A DNA stretch of 64,000 nt from Bifidobacterium criceti (GCF_002286935.1 NZ_MVOH01000017.1:124001-188000); one strand, 5' to 3'; counted from the first letter of the stretch, positions 8,751 through 18,811 are shown. Translations and numbers: made by a program. The notes: generated by a model not told the origin, from the sequence alone.

Positions 8751-9389
8751 ATGGATACCACGAACGATACGCGGACACAGGCGGACGCCGTGCACACGAT
8801 GAGCGTCAACGGCACGTCGTATGACGTCGTCCGTCTGCTCGGCAAAGGCAAAGGCGGCTATTCGTACCTCGTGCGGGATGCGGACGGCGCCCATTATGTG
8901 CTCAAGCAGATCCACCACGAACCCTGTGCCTACTACCAATTCGGCGACAAGCTCGCATCCGAGCTCAACGATTACCGTACGCTCAAGTCGATCGGCGTCA
9001 ATGTGCCCGAGATGGTCGACGTGGACGAGGACGCCGAACGCATCCTCAAGCAGTACATCGAAGGTCCCACGATCTACGACCTCGTCGCCGCCGGCGCCGT
9101 GCGGCCATGGCATGTCGAGTGGATGCGCGCGACGTGCCGCATGCTGTACGCGGCGCATACGAACATCGACTATTTCCCGACGAATTTCGTCGTGCACGAT
9201 GACGACATCTTCTATATCGACTACGAGTGCAACGCGTACATGGAGGAGTGGGATTTCGAGCACTGGGGCATCAAGTATTGGAACCGCACGCCGGAGTACC
9301 TCGCGTACGTCGCCGAACACACGAACGACGATGGCGGCGACGGCGATACCACACACCATGGGACCGATGACATCAAGGAGACAACATGA
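8751..9389 (+). CDS. Small protein-kinase-fold protein (YrzF-like), atypical catalytic loop
   Basis: A 212-residue single-domain protein kinase-like protein. Visible parts are a glycine loop LLGKGKGGYSYLV near residue 24, the ATP-binding Lys in YVLKQIHHEP, a catalytic-loop equivalent IDYFPTNFVV (replacing HRDxxxxN with D-x-x-P-x-N) and a metal-site equivalent IFYIDYE replacing DFG. This pattern occurs in small Firmicutes kinases such as YrzF and in lipopolysaccharide/RIO-like kinases. The C-terminus is an Asp/Thr/His-rich tail. No Shine-Dalgarno precedes the ATG, but TATCAT lies 6 bases before it, so the mRNA may be leaderless. It overlaps the next gene by 4 bases. The substrate is unknown; small-molecule phosphorylation is equally possible. 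Confidence 0.7.
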   Translation: MDTTNDTRTQADAVHTMSVNGTSYDVVRLLGKGKGGYSYLVRDADGAHYVLKQIHHEPCAYYQFGDKLASELNDYRTLKSIGVNVPEMVDVDEDAERILKQYIEGPTIYDLVAAGAVRPWHVEWMRATCRMLYAAHTNIDYFPTNFVVHDDDIFYIDYECNAYMEEWDFEHWGIKYWNRTPEYLAYVAEHTNDDGGDGDTTHHGTDDIKETT

Positions 9390-10222
9390 ACGTCCGAGGG
9401 GAGAAGAAAGAGACGATGGAACCGTTCGAGGCATTGTGGCGCGCGTTCGCACAGCTGCCCGAAGTGACGGCGGTCGCGCTCGGCGGATCGCGCGCGGGCG
9501 GCGCATACGACGAGACGAGCGACTACGACCTGTACATCTACTGCGACGCGCTGCCGAGCGAAACGAAACGCGCCGCGATCATCGGCGAACACTGCCGGTA
9601 CGCCGAGATAGGCAACGCGTTCTGGGAACTTGAGGATGACTGCACGCTCAACGACGGCGTCGACATCGACATCCTCTACCGCAGCCTCAACGATTTCGCG
9701 CGCGGCATCGCGGCCGTCGTCGACGAGGGAGAGGCGTCGGACGGCTACACGACGTGCATGTGGCACAACCTGCTCGGCTGCCGCATCCTCTTCGACCGCG
9801 ACGGGCGCCTCGAAGCGCTGCGCGCACGGTACGACGTCGGATATCCGGATGCGCTGCGCGCGAACATCATCGATACGAACATGCGGCTGCTGAGCGGACA
9901 GCTGCCGTCATACGACCATCAGATCGCGAAGGCGGCCGCACGTGGCGACCTTGTGAGCGTCAACCACCGCGCGGCCGCGTACCTCGCATCGTATTTCGAC
10001 GCGTTGTTCGCGCTCAATCGGCTCACGCATCCGGGGGAGAAGCGCATGGCACGCTACGCGCGCGACCATGCCACGCTGCTGCCCGCGCATTTCGACGAGG
10101 ACCTCGACGCGCTGTTCGCGTCGATGTTCACCGACGTCGACGCGACGGGACGCACGCTCGCACGGATGACCGGCGAACTCAAGCGCCTCGTCGATATGAC
10201 GGCGTGCGGTGCGCCGCGGTGA
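9386..10222 (+). CDS. Nucleotidyltransferase with DUF4037-like C-terminal domain
   Basis: A 278-residue protein of the polymerase-beta superfamily. The active-site motif reads LGGSRAGGAYDETSDYDLYI, with the paired Asp residues that bind metal, and a third acidic position lies in GVDIDILY. The helical C-terminal half (from about residue 125, TCMWHNLLGCRILFD) resembles DUF4037, often found after such domains. The ATG at 9386 overlaps the kinase stop (ATGA) and follows AAGGAG, so both genes are co-translated. Families of this kind adenylylate proteins, antibiotics or tRNA. Pairing with a kinase fold recalls aminoglycoside-modifying enzymes, but neither protein shows a clear aminoglycoside signature. 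Function unknown. Confidence 0.72.
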   Translation: MNVRGEKKETMEPFEALWRAFAQLPEVTAVALGGSRAGGAYDETSDYDLYIYCDALPSETKRAAIIGEHCRYAEIGNAFWELEDDCTLNDGVDIDILYRSLNDFARGIAAVVDEGEASDGYTTCMWHNLLGCRILFDRDGRLEALRARYDVGYPDALRANIIDTNMRLLSGQLPSYDHQIAKAAARGDLVSVNHRAAAYLASYFDALFALNRLTHPGEKRMARYARDHATLLPAHFDEDLDALFASMFTDVDATGRTLARMTGELKRLVDMTACGAPR

Positions 10223-10635
10223 TCGTTGCCGACGGTCGCATCGTGCGTCGGCGCCGCACAGTGCGTCCATTGGCGACCTGTGCGTGGCAGTCGGTGGCGG
10301 CGCTGCCACCTAGTACGTCCATCCGTACGCCGCGGACGGCTGTGCGGTGCGCCGCCGCCGCGGTGTACAACCGTTGGTGTCGGGGACGCAGCCGCCGCCG
10401 CTCCATTCGTCGTCGCGGCGGCGTGCCGCTATGCCGTACTGACGCGTCATGCCGCCGTGTAGCGCGTATGCTTGCGGCATAAACGCGCGGAATACCACGG
10501 CTTTGCCGGCTGTTGTGGAGATAGTGCGAATCTTCGGCCGCCGCATGGCGTGTTCCCAGCGTATTTCCAGACGGGAGACGGTGGCGACGGTAGAATGGAG
10601 CCAATCGAAGGCAAGGCAACCTACAAGGAGAACGA
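10223..10635. other. 413-base GC-rich spacer with diverged repeats; promoter of the next gene
   Basis: No convincing gene is present. The sequence 10315-10343 matches 8558-8586, on the other side of the two-gene island, at 23 of 29 positions in the same orientation. A variant of the 8489/8593 hairpin unit occurs near 10249-10268. The final part holds a -10-like TAGAAT at 10600-10605 and AAGGAG at 10625-10630 for the Bax-inhibitor gene. Confidence 0.5.
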
Positions 10636-11469
10636 ATGACATACGGTCAGCAGCCGGGCGGCCGCCGCCCGAACGGCCAGGAGCCATACGGCATGGCGCC
10701 GCAGTATGGCATGTATGGCGCCCCGCAGAACGGCGCGGGGACGATGTACAACGGCGCGGGCGGCGCGTACAATGTGCAGCCGACCTATGTGACCGAACGC
10801 GCGGAGCATGTCTCGATGACGCGCGCGTACGGCGAGATGACGATCGCGCTCGTCCTCACCGGCCTCGTGGCGATCGTCACGCAGATGACACACCTCTATG
10901 AGCGCTTTATCGAGGCGACGGGCATGCTCGGCGTGTGGCTGCCGATGATCGTCGAGGTCGGCATCGCGATCTACCTCGGCATGCGTGTCATGAACATGAA
11001 ATCGTCGACGGCACGTGTGTGGTTCTACGTGTACGCGGCGCTCATGGGCTTCTCGTTGAGCGTCATCTTCAGCGCGTACAGCATCACGACGATCGGCTAC
11101 GCGTTCCTCATCAGCGCCGTGTTCTACCTCGCGCTCACGATGTTCGGCCTGACGACGAAGGCGAACATGCTCAAAGCGGGCCCGGTCCTCGTCATCGGCC
11201 TCATCGTGCTCATCGTCACGCAGGTCGTGCTCATGTTCGTCGCCCCGTCGAACACGATGCTCAAGGTCGTCGCCGCGATAGGCATCGTGTTGTTCGCCGG
11301 CATGACGATCTACGACGCGCAGTTCACGAAGCGCGTCTTCGCGCAGTACGCGTCGCAGGGCCCCGAGATGATCAAGCGTGTCTCGATCCTGTGCGCGCTC
11401 AACCTCTACCTCGATTTCGTCAACATGTTCCTCTACATCCTGCAGCTGTTGGGATTGAGCAGGGACTGA
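10636..11469 (+). CDS. Bax inhibitor-1/YccA family membrane protein
   Basis: A 277-residue protein. The first 55 residues are rich in Gly, Asn, Gln, Pro and Tyr and likely disordered. Seven transmembrane helices follow, ending in the family hallmark of a short helix with charged residues (MTIYDAQF, then NLYLDFVNMFLYILQLLG). Bacterial members of this family (YetJ/YbhL-like) act as pH-sensitive calcium leak channels or modulate membrane proteases; the role here is unknown. The start has a good ribosome site (AAGGAG, 5 bases). Transcribed alone, with a large hairpin after the stop. Confidence 0.85.
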   Translation: MTYGQQPGGRRPNGQEPYGMAPQYGMYGAPQNGAGTMYNGAGGAYNVQPTYVTERAEHVSMTRAYGEMTIALVLTGLVAIVTQMTHLYERFIEATGMLGVWLPMIVEVGIAIYLGMRVMNMKSSTARVWFYVYAALMGFSLSVIFSAYSITTIGYAFLISAVFYLALTMFGLTTKANMLKAGPVLVIGLIVLIVTQVVLMFVAPSNTMLKVVAAIGIVLFAGMTIYDAQFTKRVFAQYASQGPEMIKRVSILCALNLYLDFVNMFLYILQLLGLSRD

Positions 11470-11493
11470 CGCCAACCGGCGCACACGTATGCA

Positions 11494-11562
11494 CATACGC
11501 ATATGGGCGGTGCGTCACGCGTCTCCTCACGGAGCGCGTGACGCACCGCCCATATGCGTATG
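11494..11562. terminator. Large hairpin between convergent genes
   Basis: Perfect 28-base arms at 11494-11521 and 11535-11562, and the 13-base loop itself pairs (CTCC with GGAG), making an almost continuous stem. It lies 24 bases after the Bax-inhibitor gene and 38 bases before the stop of the alarmone synthetase gene on the other strand. Confidence 0.75.
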
Positions 11563-11600
11563 GATGACGCCGCACGCATGCGCGGGTGCACGTGGCGCCG

Positions 11601-12386
11601 TCAGCTGATGCGCTGCGGGTGCAGCGACGTCTCCGGCGCCTGCGTGCCTTGCGGTGCGCCGTTGATGTCCCGGTGGATCGACTGCATCTGTGTTTCGACG
11701 TTCTGCAGCGAACGCGCGCAATCGAGGAGAGTCTGCGAATGCTCGTTCAGTTTCGCGTCGGGAAGGTCGGTCTTGTACCGCAGCGCATGTTCGAGGCTCG
11801 CCCAATAATCCATCGCGATCGTGCGGAACTGTACCTCGACGGGCGTGTAATGCGCGCCCGATGACAGGAACACGGGCACCGCGTAGATGACATGGAGCGA
11901 ACGGTACCCGTTCTGCTTGGGGTTGAGGATGTAGTCCTTGACGCGAAGCACCTGGATGTCCGATTGTGCGGACAGGTAGTTCGCGACCGAATACACATCG
12001 TCGCGGTAGTTGCAGATGACGCGGATGCCGGCGACGTCGAATAGGTTGTCGCGCATCGACTGCACGGTGAGCGGCAGGTTCTTGCGCCGCATTTTCTCGA
12101 TGATCGAATCGATCGATTTGAGCCGGCGTTCCATATGGTGGATCGGGTCGTGTGAGAAATGCACTTGGAATTCGGAATCGAGGATCTCGAGTTTCGTGCT
12201 GATCTCGTACATCGCGCCCTCGTACACCTGCAACTGGTCGATGAACTCGGTCACGGTGTCCACTTCCGACGCCGCGAACGACGCGGTGCCGTCGGGGGAG
12301 CCGATCTCGCCGAGTTCGTCGACGATCGCGCTCAGCCGTGCGCGGAGTTCGTTCGTGTTCACACGGTTCTGTCGGTCAAGTATCAC
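11601..12386 (-). CDS. Small alarmone synthetase, RelA/SpoT-domain (p)ppGpp synthase
   Basis: A single-domain (p)ppGpp synthetase of about 261 residues with no HD hydrolase, TGS or ACT domain, so it is distinct from the long Rel at 57904. Synthetase motifs are GIRVICNYRDDVYSVANYL, NPKQNGYRSLHVIYAV and VEVQFRTIAMDYWASLEH. The helical N-terminus and C-terminal tail fit the RelP/RelQ group. I chose GTG at 12386: TACAAT at 12395-12400 (minus strand) lies 8 bases before it and no Shine-Dalgarno is present, which suggests a leaderless mRNA. A GTG at 12362 is the alternative. Divergent from miaB across a gap of about 96 bases. Confidence 0.82.
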   Translation of the reverse strand: MILDRQNRVNTNELRARLSAIVDELGEIGSPDGTASFAASEVDTVTEFIDQLQVYEGAMYEISTKLEILDSEFQVHFSHDPIHHMERRLKSIDSIIEKMRRKNLPLTVQSMRDNLFDVAGIRVICNYRDDVYSVANYLSAQSDIQVLRVKDYILNPKQNGYRSLHVIYAVPVFLSSGAHYTPVEVQFRTIAMDYWASLEHALRYKTDLPDAKLNEHSQTLLDCARSLQNVETQMQSIHRDINGAPQGTQAPETSLHPQRIS

Positions 12387-12482
12387 AGTCGGCCATTGTA
12401 GCGAACGTCCCTGCCGGAACGCTGAAAGACACGTGGGCGCCGCGGCGCGCCACTGTGCCCGCCCTCCGTTAGCATGTGCGGT

Positions 12483-13925
12483 ATGAACGAAGAGATGATG
12501 ACCGAAGAGGAACGCGCGCTCGCGCCCGCGGACACGCAGGGCGCTCGCGGCAAAGGCGTGTTCAGCGTGCACACGCTTGGCTGCCAGATGAACGTGCACG
12601 ATTCCGAACGCATCGCAGGCGTGCTTGAATCGGCGGGCTATGTGCGCGCGAGCGAGGAGCAGGAACAGGCGCACGACCTCGACCTCATCGTCATGAACAC
12701 ATGTGCGGTGCGCGAGAACGCCGCCGAACGCATGTACGGGACGATCGGACTGTGGGCGAAGATGAAACGGGAACGTCCCGGCATGCAGATCGCGATCGGT
12801 GGTTGCATGGCGCAGCTCGACCGCGACAGGATCGCGGCGCGCACACCGTGGGTCGACGCCGTGTTCGGCACACGGAACATCGAGGACCTGCCCTCGCTCC
12901 TCGATCGGGCGAAGGTGACGGGCAAGGCGCAGACGAAGGTCGCCGAACGGCTTGAGACGTTCCCGAGCGACCTGCCTGTGCACCGTGCGTCGAAGACGTC
13001 GGCGTGGGTCGCGATATCGGTCGGCTGCAACAATACGTGCACGTTCTGCATCGTGCCGACGACGCGAGGCAGGGAACGCGACAGGCGCCCCGGCGACGTG
13101 CTCGACGAGATCCGCGCCGTCGTCGCCGACGGCGCGAAGGAAGTCACGTTGCTCGGGCAGAACGTGAACTCGTATGGATATGGCATCGGCGATCGTTACG
13201 CGTTCTCGAAACTGCTGCGCGCATGCGGCGGCATCGAGGGCCTCGAACGTGTGCGGTTCACGTCGCCGCATCCGGCGGCGTTCACCGACGATGTCATCGC
13301 CGCGATGGCCGAGACGCCGAACATCATGCACCAGCTGCATTTTCCGCTCCAATCGGGCTCCGACCGCATTCTGCGCGCGATGCGGCGTTCGTACCGTTCG
13401 GACAGGTTCCTTGCGATCCTCGGCAAGATCCGCGAGGCGATGCCCGACGCGCAGATCTCGACCGACATCATCGTCGGCTTCCCCGGGGAGACCGAGGAGG
13501 ACTTCCAGCAGACGCTGCGTGTCGTCGAACAGGCGCGGTTCTCGTCGGCGTTCACGTTCATCTATTCGCCGCGTCCGGGCACGCCGGCGGCCGCGATGGA
13601 ACAGGTGCCCTATGAGGTCTCTCGTGAGCGCATCGAACGCCTCCTCGTGGTGCAGGAACGCATCACGGCTGAGAACCTCAAGGGGTTCGAGGGGCGTGAC
13701 GTCGAGGTCATGGTGACCGGGCACGCCGGCAAGAAGGACGGCGAAACGCATCGTGTGACCGGCCGCGAACGCACGGGTGTGCTCGTGCATGTCGGCGTGC
13801 CGGACGGCGAGCCGATGCCCGGGGTCGGTGACTTCGTGACGGCGACCGTGACCCACGCGGGTGTGCACAACCTCATCGCCGATCCGGACGTCGCGGCCGG
13901 ACAGACGTACCGCGTGCGGCATTGA
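12483..13925 (+). CDS. miaB: tRNA-2-methylthio-N6-dimethylallyladenosine synthase
   Basis: Radical-SAM methylthiotransferase that adds the 2-methylthio group to i6A37 of tRNAs. About 480 residues: the N-terminal UPF0004 domain has its cluster cysteines in [22 protein letters not shown] and GGCMAQ; the radical-SAM cluster is CNNTCTFC; a C-terminal TRAM domain (from about residue 405) follows. The ATG at 12483 is preferred because a -10-like TAGCAT at 12470-12475 ends 7 bases before it, predicting a leaderless mRNA; an ATG at 12474 is possible. miaA, which makes its substrate, starts 69 bases after the stop. Confidence 0.93.
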   Translation: MNEEMMTEEERALAPADTQGARGKGVFSVHTLGCQMNVHDSERIAGVLESAGYVRASEEQEQAHDLDLIVMNTCAVRENAAERMYGTIGLWAKMKRERPGMQIAIGGCMAQLDRDRIAARTPWVDAVFGTRNIEDLPSLLDRAKVTGKAQTKVAERLETFPSDLPVHRASKTSAWVAISVGCNNTCTFCIVPTTRGRERDRRPGDVLDEIRAVVADGAKEVTLLGQNVNSYGYGIGDRYAFSKLLRACGGIEGLERVRFTSPHPAAFTDDVIAAMAETPNIMHQLHFPLQSGSDRILRAMRRSYRSDRFLAILGKIREAMPDAQISTDIIVGFPGETEEDFQQTLRVVEQARFSSAFTFIYSPRPGTPAAAMEQVPYEVSRERIERLLVVQERITAENLKGFEGRDVEVMVTGHAGKKDGETHRVTGRERTGVLVHVGVPDGEPMPGVGDFVTATVTHAGVHNLIADPDVAAGQTYRVRH

Positions 13926-13957
13926 CCGGCAGTGAACACCATCACAACATATTTAAT

Positions 13958-13983
13958 ATCTCAATATCAAATCTCAATATCAA
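13958..13983 (+). repeat. Tandem 13-base repeat in the A/T-rich miaB-miaA gap
   Basis: Two adjacent copies of ATCTCAATATCAA (13958-13970 and 13971-13983) within an A/T-rich patch from 13931 to 13990, very unlike the GC-rich flanks. The copies end just before the miaA ribosome site AAGGA. Confidence 0.8.
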
Positions 13984-13994
13984 GGAATCGGTGG

Positions 13995-15041
13995 ATGGAC
14001 AGCGCACAGGACGGGGAACGGGTGACGGGCGCGGACACGATCGTGGACGGGCCGCTCGTCGCGCCACGCCTCGTGTCAATCGTCGGACCGACGGCGTCGG
14101 GCAAGACCGGGCTCGGCATCGCGATCGCGCAGCGGCTCGCCGCGCGCGGCGAACGCGCCGAGATCGTCAACGCGGACGCGTACCAGATGTACAAGGGCAT
14201 GGACATCGGCACGGCGAAGGCGGACGCGCGCGAGCGCGCCGCCGTGCCGCACCTTCTGCTCGATGTCATCGAACCGGACGAGACGATGTCGGTCGCGCGG
14301 TTCCAGCACATGGCGCGTGCATGCATCGCCGACCTGCAGGCGCGGGGCATCCGCCCGATCCTCGTGGGCGGATCGGGATTGTACGCGCGCGCGGCGATCG
14401 ACGACATCACATTCCCGGGAACCGACCCCGACGTGCGCGCGGAACTCGAACGGCGCGCCGAACGCGAAGGGCCAGGCGTGCTGTTCGAGGAGCTCAAACG
14501 CCTTGACCCCGAGGCGGCGACGCGTATGGACCCCCACAACCCACGGCGTACGATACGCGCGCTCGAAGTGATCGCGGTCACCGGCAAACCATATTCGGCG
14601 TCGCTGCCGCGGTACCGTTACGTCATCCCGTCGGTCCAACTCGGCCTCGACATGCCGCGCGAGGACCTCGACAGGCGCATCGACATGCGCACGGACGCGA
14701 TGTTCGACGCAGGATTCGTAGACGAGGTCAGGCGTGTGCGTACGCATCTCGGCGTCACCGCGGCGCGTGCGCTCGGCTACCAGCAGGTCATCGATTACCT
14801 TGACGGGCTCGCCGACCTCGACGAGACGCGGTTCCTCGTCGCGCAGAAGACGAAGCGCCTCGCACGCAAGCAGATGGGGTGGTTCGGCCGCGACCCGCGC
14901 ATCCATTGGCTCCAGGCGCTCAATCCTGAGCTCGTCGACGTCGCGATGCGGATCATCGATGTGGCCGACGAGGGCGGCTATGATGCGATCGACATGCATG
15001 CGGACGACTACGTGCAGCACCATCTCGGCGACCTCGCGTGA
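13995..15041 (+). CDS. miaA: tRNA dimethylallyltransferase
   Basis: Transfers a dimethylallyl group to A37 of tRNAs reading UNN codons; the product is the substrate of MiaB. About 348 residues. The P-loop is [11 protein letters not shown], with the family motifs [17 protein letters not shown] and [12 protein letters not shown], and a C-terminal [14 protein letters not shown] stretch. The ATG at 13995 has AAGGA about 8 bases upstream and gives a normal N-terminus; an in-frame GTG at 13932 would place the A/T-rich repeat inside the protein and is rejected. Probably an operon with miaB. A Gly-rich acidic lead of about 27 residues precedes the P-loop. Confidence 0.92.
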   Translation: MDSAQDGERVTGADTIVDGPLVAPRLVSIVGPTASGKTGLGIAIAQRLAARGERAEIVNADAYQMYKGMDIGTAKADARERAAVPHLLLDVIEPDETMSVARFQHMARACIADLQARGIRPILVGGSGLYARAAIDDITFPGTDPDVRAELERRAEREGPGVLFEELKRLDPEAATRMDPHNPRRTIRALEVIAVTGKPYSASLPRYRYVIPSVQLGLDMPREDLDRRIDMRTDAMFDAGFVDEVRRVRTHLGVTAARALGYQQVIDYLDGLADLDETRFLVAQKTKRLARKQMGWFGRDPRIHWLQALNPELVDVAMRIIDVADEGGYDAIDMHADDYVQHHLGDLA

Positions 15042-15075
15042 CCGACGCGGCCCCGCGGTAGAATCAAGGACTGTT

Positions 15076-17925
15076 ATGGCACGATCGACATCCTCGAATG
15101 CAAGCAAACAACCGCGCAAGGCGAGCTCGGGAGGCCCGTCCGGCGGTACGTCCGCGAAGCGCGCGCAGCCGGCGACGGCGGACGAGCCCGGTTGGAAGAA
15201 GGCGCTCCTCGCGATACCACGTGCGTTCGGCGCGGCCGTACGCAAGGTGAGCGTCGGCGACTACGACCCGGCGTACCGGCGCGACGGGTTGTGCTTCGTG
15301 CTCATCGTGTTCGCCGTGTTCTTCATCGGATCCGAATGGTTCCGTGTGGATGGTCCGCTCGGCCGTGGCCTGCATGCGTTCGCGTCCGGGCTGTTCGGCG
15401 TCATGAGCGTCGTCGTGCCGGTCCTGCTTGTGCTCGTGTCGATCCGCCTCATCCGCAATTCGGGGAAGGGCTCGGGTAACACGAGCGTCCTCGTCGGTTG
15501 GGCGATGCTGCTGTGGTCGGTGTGCTCGATCATCGATGTCGTCATCGCCGCCGACACGAAGGAGTTCTCCTGGGCGAACCTGCAACGTGCGGGCGGCCTG
15601 TTTGGCTTCCTTGTCGGCTCTCCGCTCGCATGGGGGCTTTCGCAGTCTTTCGCGATCATCGTGTTCGTTGTCTCCGCATTGTTCTCGATTCTGCTCATCA
15701 CCCGCACACATGTCACCGACGTGCCGGACAAGGTGCGCGCGCTGCTCGGCAAACCGGAGCATGCGAACGACATGGACGGTGAGGTGCGCGACGATGCGCA
15801 GTTCCCGAACGAAGTGCGCGTCGGCGATGACACGATGCGCTTCGCCGAAGGCGTGCCGTCACATGACGGTGAGGATGAAGGCGATGACCATGACGGGCCG
15901 AAACGCAAGGGCGGCTTCCTGCGCCGTCTGTTCCGCCGCCACCGCAACGAGGGTGTGGACCGCTCGCTCGACGAATACGCGGGCGACGAGGCGTTCGTCA
16001 ACGCCGTGAGCCGGCACGGCGACACCGCCGAGACGCGAGTCGTCGGCGGCCCGCGCACCGTGAGCAGCGGCGGCGCCTACAACGACGACGCGACGCGGAG
16101 CATCGACTCGAACACATGGGCGGCGCAGCAGCCCGAGCCGAGGACGACGCCGCTGCCGTCGGGGTCGATGCCGGCCGTCGCGGCCGCCGACCCGTGGGGC
16201 GCGCTTGATGACGGCGCCCCGACGCTTCTCGTTTCCCCTGAGACGGGGGAGGTGCTCGACACCCATACGGACACCCACATGGATGCACGGCGACCCGAAG
16301 CGGCCACGGCGCCGCATGCGCACGAAGCGGGCGCCGGGGCCGCGCCGGCACCACCATCCACGGCCGGCGGCGACGCGGCCGCGGGCGCCGAGCTCGTCCC
16401 GTACCGGTTGCCCGACCCGAACCTGCTCATGAAAGGCAAGCCGCACGCGGCGCACACGCAGGCGAACGACAACGTCATCCGTGCGCTCAACAATACGTTC
16501 GAGCAGTTCAAGGTCGACGCGAAGGTCGTCGGCTTCCTGCGTGGCCCCTCCGTCACCCAGTACGAGGTCGAGGTCGCGCCCGGCGTCAAGGTCGAGAAGG
16601 TGACGAACCTCGACAAGAACATCGCCTACGCCGTCGCGAGCTCGGATGTGCGCATCCTCTCGCCGATCCCGGGCAAGAGCGCGATCGGCATCGAGATCCC
16701 GAACGTCGACCGCGAGATCGTGCATCTCGGCGACGTGCTGCGCTCCGACAAGGCCGTCAACGACCCCAATCCGATGCTCGCAGGCGTCGGCAAGGACGTC
16801 GAGGGCCATTTCGTGACCGCGGACCTGACGAAGATGCCACATCTGCTTGTCGCGGGCGCGACCGGATCGGGCAAATCGAGCTTCATCAATTCGATGCTCA
16901 CGTCGATCATCATGCGCGCGACGCCCGAGCAGGTGCGCATGATCATGGTCGACCCCAAGCGCGTCGAACTGTCCGCGTATGCGGGCATCCCCCATCTGCT
17001 CACGCCGATCATCACCGATCCGAAGAAGGCCGCGCAGGCGCTCGAATGGGTCGTCAAGGAGATGGACGCGCGCTACAGCGACCTCGAGTTCTTCGGATTC
17101 CGCCATGTCAAGGACTTCAACGAGGCGGTGCGCGCCGGCAAGGTGCATGCGCCCGCCGGTTCGAACAGGAAGGTCGCGCCGTATCCGTACCTGCTCGTCG
17201 TCGTCGACGAGATGGCGGATCTGATGATGGTCGCGAAGAACGACGTCGAAAGCTCGATCCAGCGCATCACCCAGCTCGCGCGCGCCGCGGGTGTGCATCT
17301 TGTGCTCGCGACGCAGCGTCCGTCGGTCGACGTCGTCACCGGCCTCATCAAGGCGAACATCCCGTCGAGGCTCGCGTTCGCGACATCGTCGGCGACCGAT
17401 TCGCGCGTCATCCTCGACGCGACGGGAGCCGAGACGCTCATCGGGCAGGGTGACGCACTGTTCATGCCGATGGGCATGGCCAAGCCGATCCGTGTGCAGG
17501 GCGCGTGGGTCAACGAGTCGGAGATCCGCAAGGCCGTCGACTTCGTGCGCCAGCAGCGCAAGCCGCACTACCGTCAGGACATCGAGCAGATGGCCGCCGA
17601 AGCGGAGAAATCGAAACTCGACCCGACCGAGGACATCGGCGGCGACATGGACGAATTGCTCCAGGCCGCGGAGCTCGTCGTCAGTTCGCAATTCGGCTCG
17701 ACGTCGATGCTGCAGCGCAAGCTGCGCGTCGGCTTCGCGAAGGCGGGGCGCCTCATGGACCTGCTCGAGTCGCGTGGCGTCGTCGGGCCATCGGAAGGCT
17801 CGAAGGCGCGCGAGGTGCTCGTGCAGCCGAACGACCTGCCGCAGGTACTCGCGTTCATCCGGGGTGAGACGACGTCGCTCACGGGCGGTGCGGACGCGCA
17901 GCCGGCGGCGGCCCCCGAATCCTGA
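15076..17925 (+). CDS. ftsK: DNA translocase FtsK/SpoIIIE
   Basis: Septum-located ATPase that pumps chromosomal DNA and resolves dimers at division. 949 residues: a Ser/Gly/Lys-rich cytoplasmic start, four transmembrane helices between about residues 75 and 215, a charged Asp/Ala-rich linker to about 435, the alpha-beta motor with Walker A GATGSGKS and Walker [12 protein letters not shown], and a C-terminal gamma winged helix ([19 protein letters not shown]). The ATG at 15076 follows AAGGA by 6 bases. A -10-like TAGAAT at 15058-15063 suggests its own promoter just after miaA. A longer open frame running back into miaA is not a real extension. Confidence 0.93.
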   Translation: MARSTSSNASKQPRKASSGGPSGGTSAKRAQPATADEPGWKKALLAIPRAFGAAVRKVSVGDYDPAYRRDGLCFVLIVFAVFFIGSEWFRVDGPLGRGLHAFASGLFGVMSVVVPVLLVLVSIRLIRNSGKGSGNTSVLVGWAMLLWSVCSIIDVVIAADTKEFSWANLQRAGGLFGFLVGSPLAWGLSQSFAIIVFVVSALFSILLITRTHVTDVPDKVRALLGKPEHANDMDGEVRDDAQFPNEVRVGDDTMRFAEGVPSHDGEDEGDDHDGPKRKGGFLRRLFRRHRNEGVDRSLDEYAGDEAFVNAVSRHGDTAETRVVGGPRTVSSGGAYNDDATRSIDSNTWAAQQPEPRTTPLPSGSMPAVAAADPWGALDDGAPTLLVSPETGEVLDTHTDTHMDARRPEAATAPHAHEAGAGAAPAPPSTAGGDAAAGAELVPYRLPDPNLLMKGKPHAAHTQANDNVIRALNNTFEQFKVDAKVVGFLRGPSVTQYEVEVAPGVKVEKVTNLDKNIAYAVASSDVRILSPIPGKSAIGIEIPNVDREIVHLGDVLRSDKAVNDPNPMLAGVGKDVEGHFVTADLTKMPHLLVAGATGSGKSSFINSMLTSIIMRATPEQVRMIMVDPKRVELSAYAGIPHLLTPIITDPKKAAQALEWVVKEMDARYSDLEFFGFRHVKDFNEAVRAGKVHAPAGSNRKVAPYPYLLVVVDEMADLMMVAKNDVESSIQRITQLARAAGVHLVLATQRPSVDVVTGLIKANIPSRLAFATSSATDSRVILDATGAETLIGQGDALFMPMGMAKPIRVQGAWVNESEIRKAVDFVRQQRKPHYRQDIEQMAAEAEKSKLDPTEDIGGDMDELLQAAELVVSSQFGSTSMLQRKLRVGFAKAGRLMDLLESRGVVGPSEGSKAREVLVQPNDLPQVLAFIRGETTSLTGGADAQPAAAPES

Positions 17926-17956
17926 CTGTCAGAGGGCGTGGAGTAATCTGAGCGTC

Positions 17957-18661
17957 ATGGAAAAGCGAAGCAGCAATCGTTCGTCATTGTGGGACGGGTG
18001 GAACACGCCGCCGAATCTCGTCACGTTCTCCCGCATCATCCTCGTTGTCGTGTTCCTCGGCCTGTACATCGGCGCCGGGCAATGGGGGTCGCGCAACATC
18101 GGCATGCGTTGGGCGGCCGCGGTCATCTTCATCATCGCTGCGTCGACTGATAAGATCGACGGGTGGATGGCACGCAAATACCATCAGGTGACCGAGCTCG
18201 GCAAGCTCATGGACCCGATCGCCGACAAACTGCTCACGCTCGGTACGCTCATCGTCGCCGCATGCCTCAACGAATTCGGCATCACGTGGCTCGGTTGGGT
18301 CGTCACGGCGCTTTTCCTCATCCGTGAGATCGGCATCACCGTCATGCGGTTCTCCGTCATCGACCACGACGGCCATGTCATCGCCGCGTCGCAGCTCGGC
18401 AAATACAAAACGCTCACGCAGTGCCTCGGCCTTGGGTTGCTGCTTCTGCCGGTGTGGTCGTTCGTGCCGGCCGGCGCACATCCGTTGTGGCTCACGGTCT
18501 ATTTCGTCATCACCTATACGCTCATCTACTTCTCACTCATTCTGTGTCTGTATTCCGGATGGCAATATGTGAGCGCCGTGCTCAACGCATCGAAATCCAA
18601 GAAGGGTGCCGCATCGCGCCAACAGGATGGTGATGCCATGGCCCCGCACGGCGGACGGTGA
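17957..18661 (+). CDS. pgsA: CDP-diacylglycerol-glycerol-3-phosphate 3-phosphatidyltransferase
   Basis: Membrane enzyme for the committed step to phosphatidylglycerol. 234 residues with about five helices and the CDP-alcohol phosphotransferase motif DKIDGWMARKYHQVTELG followed by MDPIADK (D-x2-DG-x2-AR-x8-G-x3-D-x3-D). The ATG at 17957 is preceded by TAATCT at 17944-17949, 7 bases away, and no Shine-Dalgarno, so the message is probably leaderless. The gene order ftsK-pgsA-cinA-clgR-recA is conserved in actinobacteria. The Lys/Ala/Gln-rich tail after the last helix is likely cytoplasmic. Confidence 0.9.
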   Translation: MEKRSSNRSSLWDGWNTPPNLVTFSRIILVVVFLGLYIGAGQWGSRNIGMRWAAAVIFIIAASTDKIDGWMARKYHQVTELGKLMDPIADKLLTLGTLIVAACLNEFGITWLGWVVTALFLIREIGITVMRFSVIDHDGHVIAASQLGKYKTLTQCLGLGLLLLPVWSFVPAGAHPLWLTVYFVITYTLIYFSLILCLYSGWQYVSAVLNASKSKKGAASRQQDGDAMAPHGGR

Positions 18662-18708
18662 AAAAGCACACGCCGTGCCATACATGCGCGACGCCGCCTT
18701 CCTTCCCA

Positions 18709-18757
18709 CGACGCCGGCACCCGCCCCATCCATATGGTGTTGCGGATGCCGGCGTCG
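18709..18757 (+). terminator. Hairpin in the pgsA-cinA gap
   Basis: Arms CGACGCCGGCA (18709-18719) and its complement (18747-18757) surround a 27-base loop. It lies 48 bases after pgsA and 55 before cinA. No T-tract follows, so termination is possible but not certain. Confidence 0.45.
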
Positions 18758-18811
18758 CCATATGCAGCCGCAATCCACATGACACGCGAAGCCCCACGAA
18801 AAGAGTGAACC

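Noticed and set aside
8751-10222. Classical aminoglycoside phosphotransferase/adenylyltransferase pair
   Set aside because: The kinase lacks the APH Brenner motif (HGD) and the nucleotidyltransferase lacks ANT-specific C-terminal features, so a resistance label is not justified.
14734-15075. N-terminal extension of FtsK by 114 residues into miaA
   Set aside because: The extension is Arg/Ser-rich shadow sequence; the ATG at 15076 has AAGGA at proper spacing and gives a normal FtsK N-terminus.
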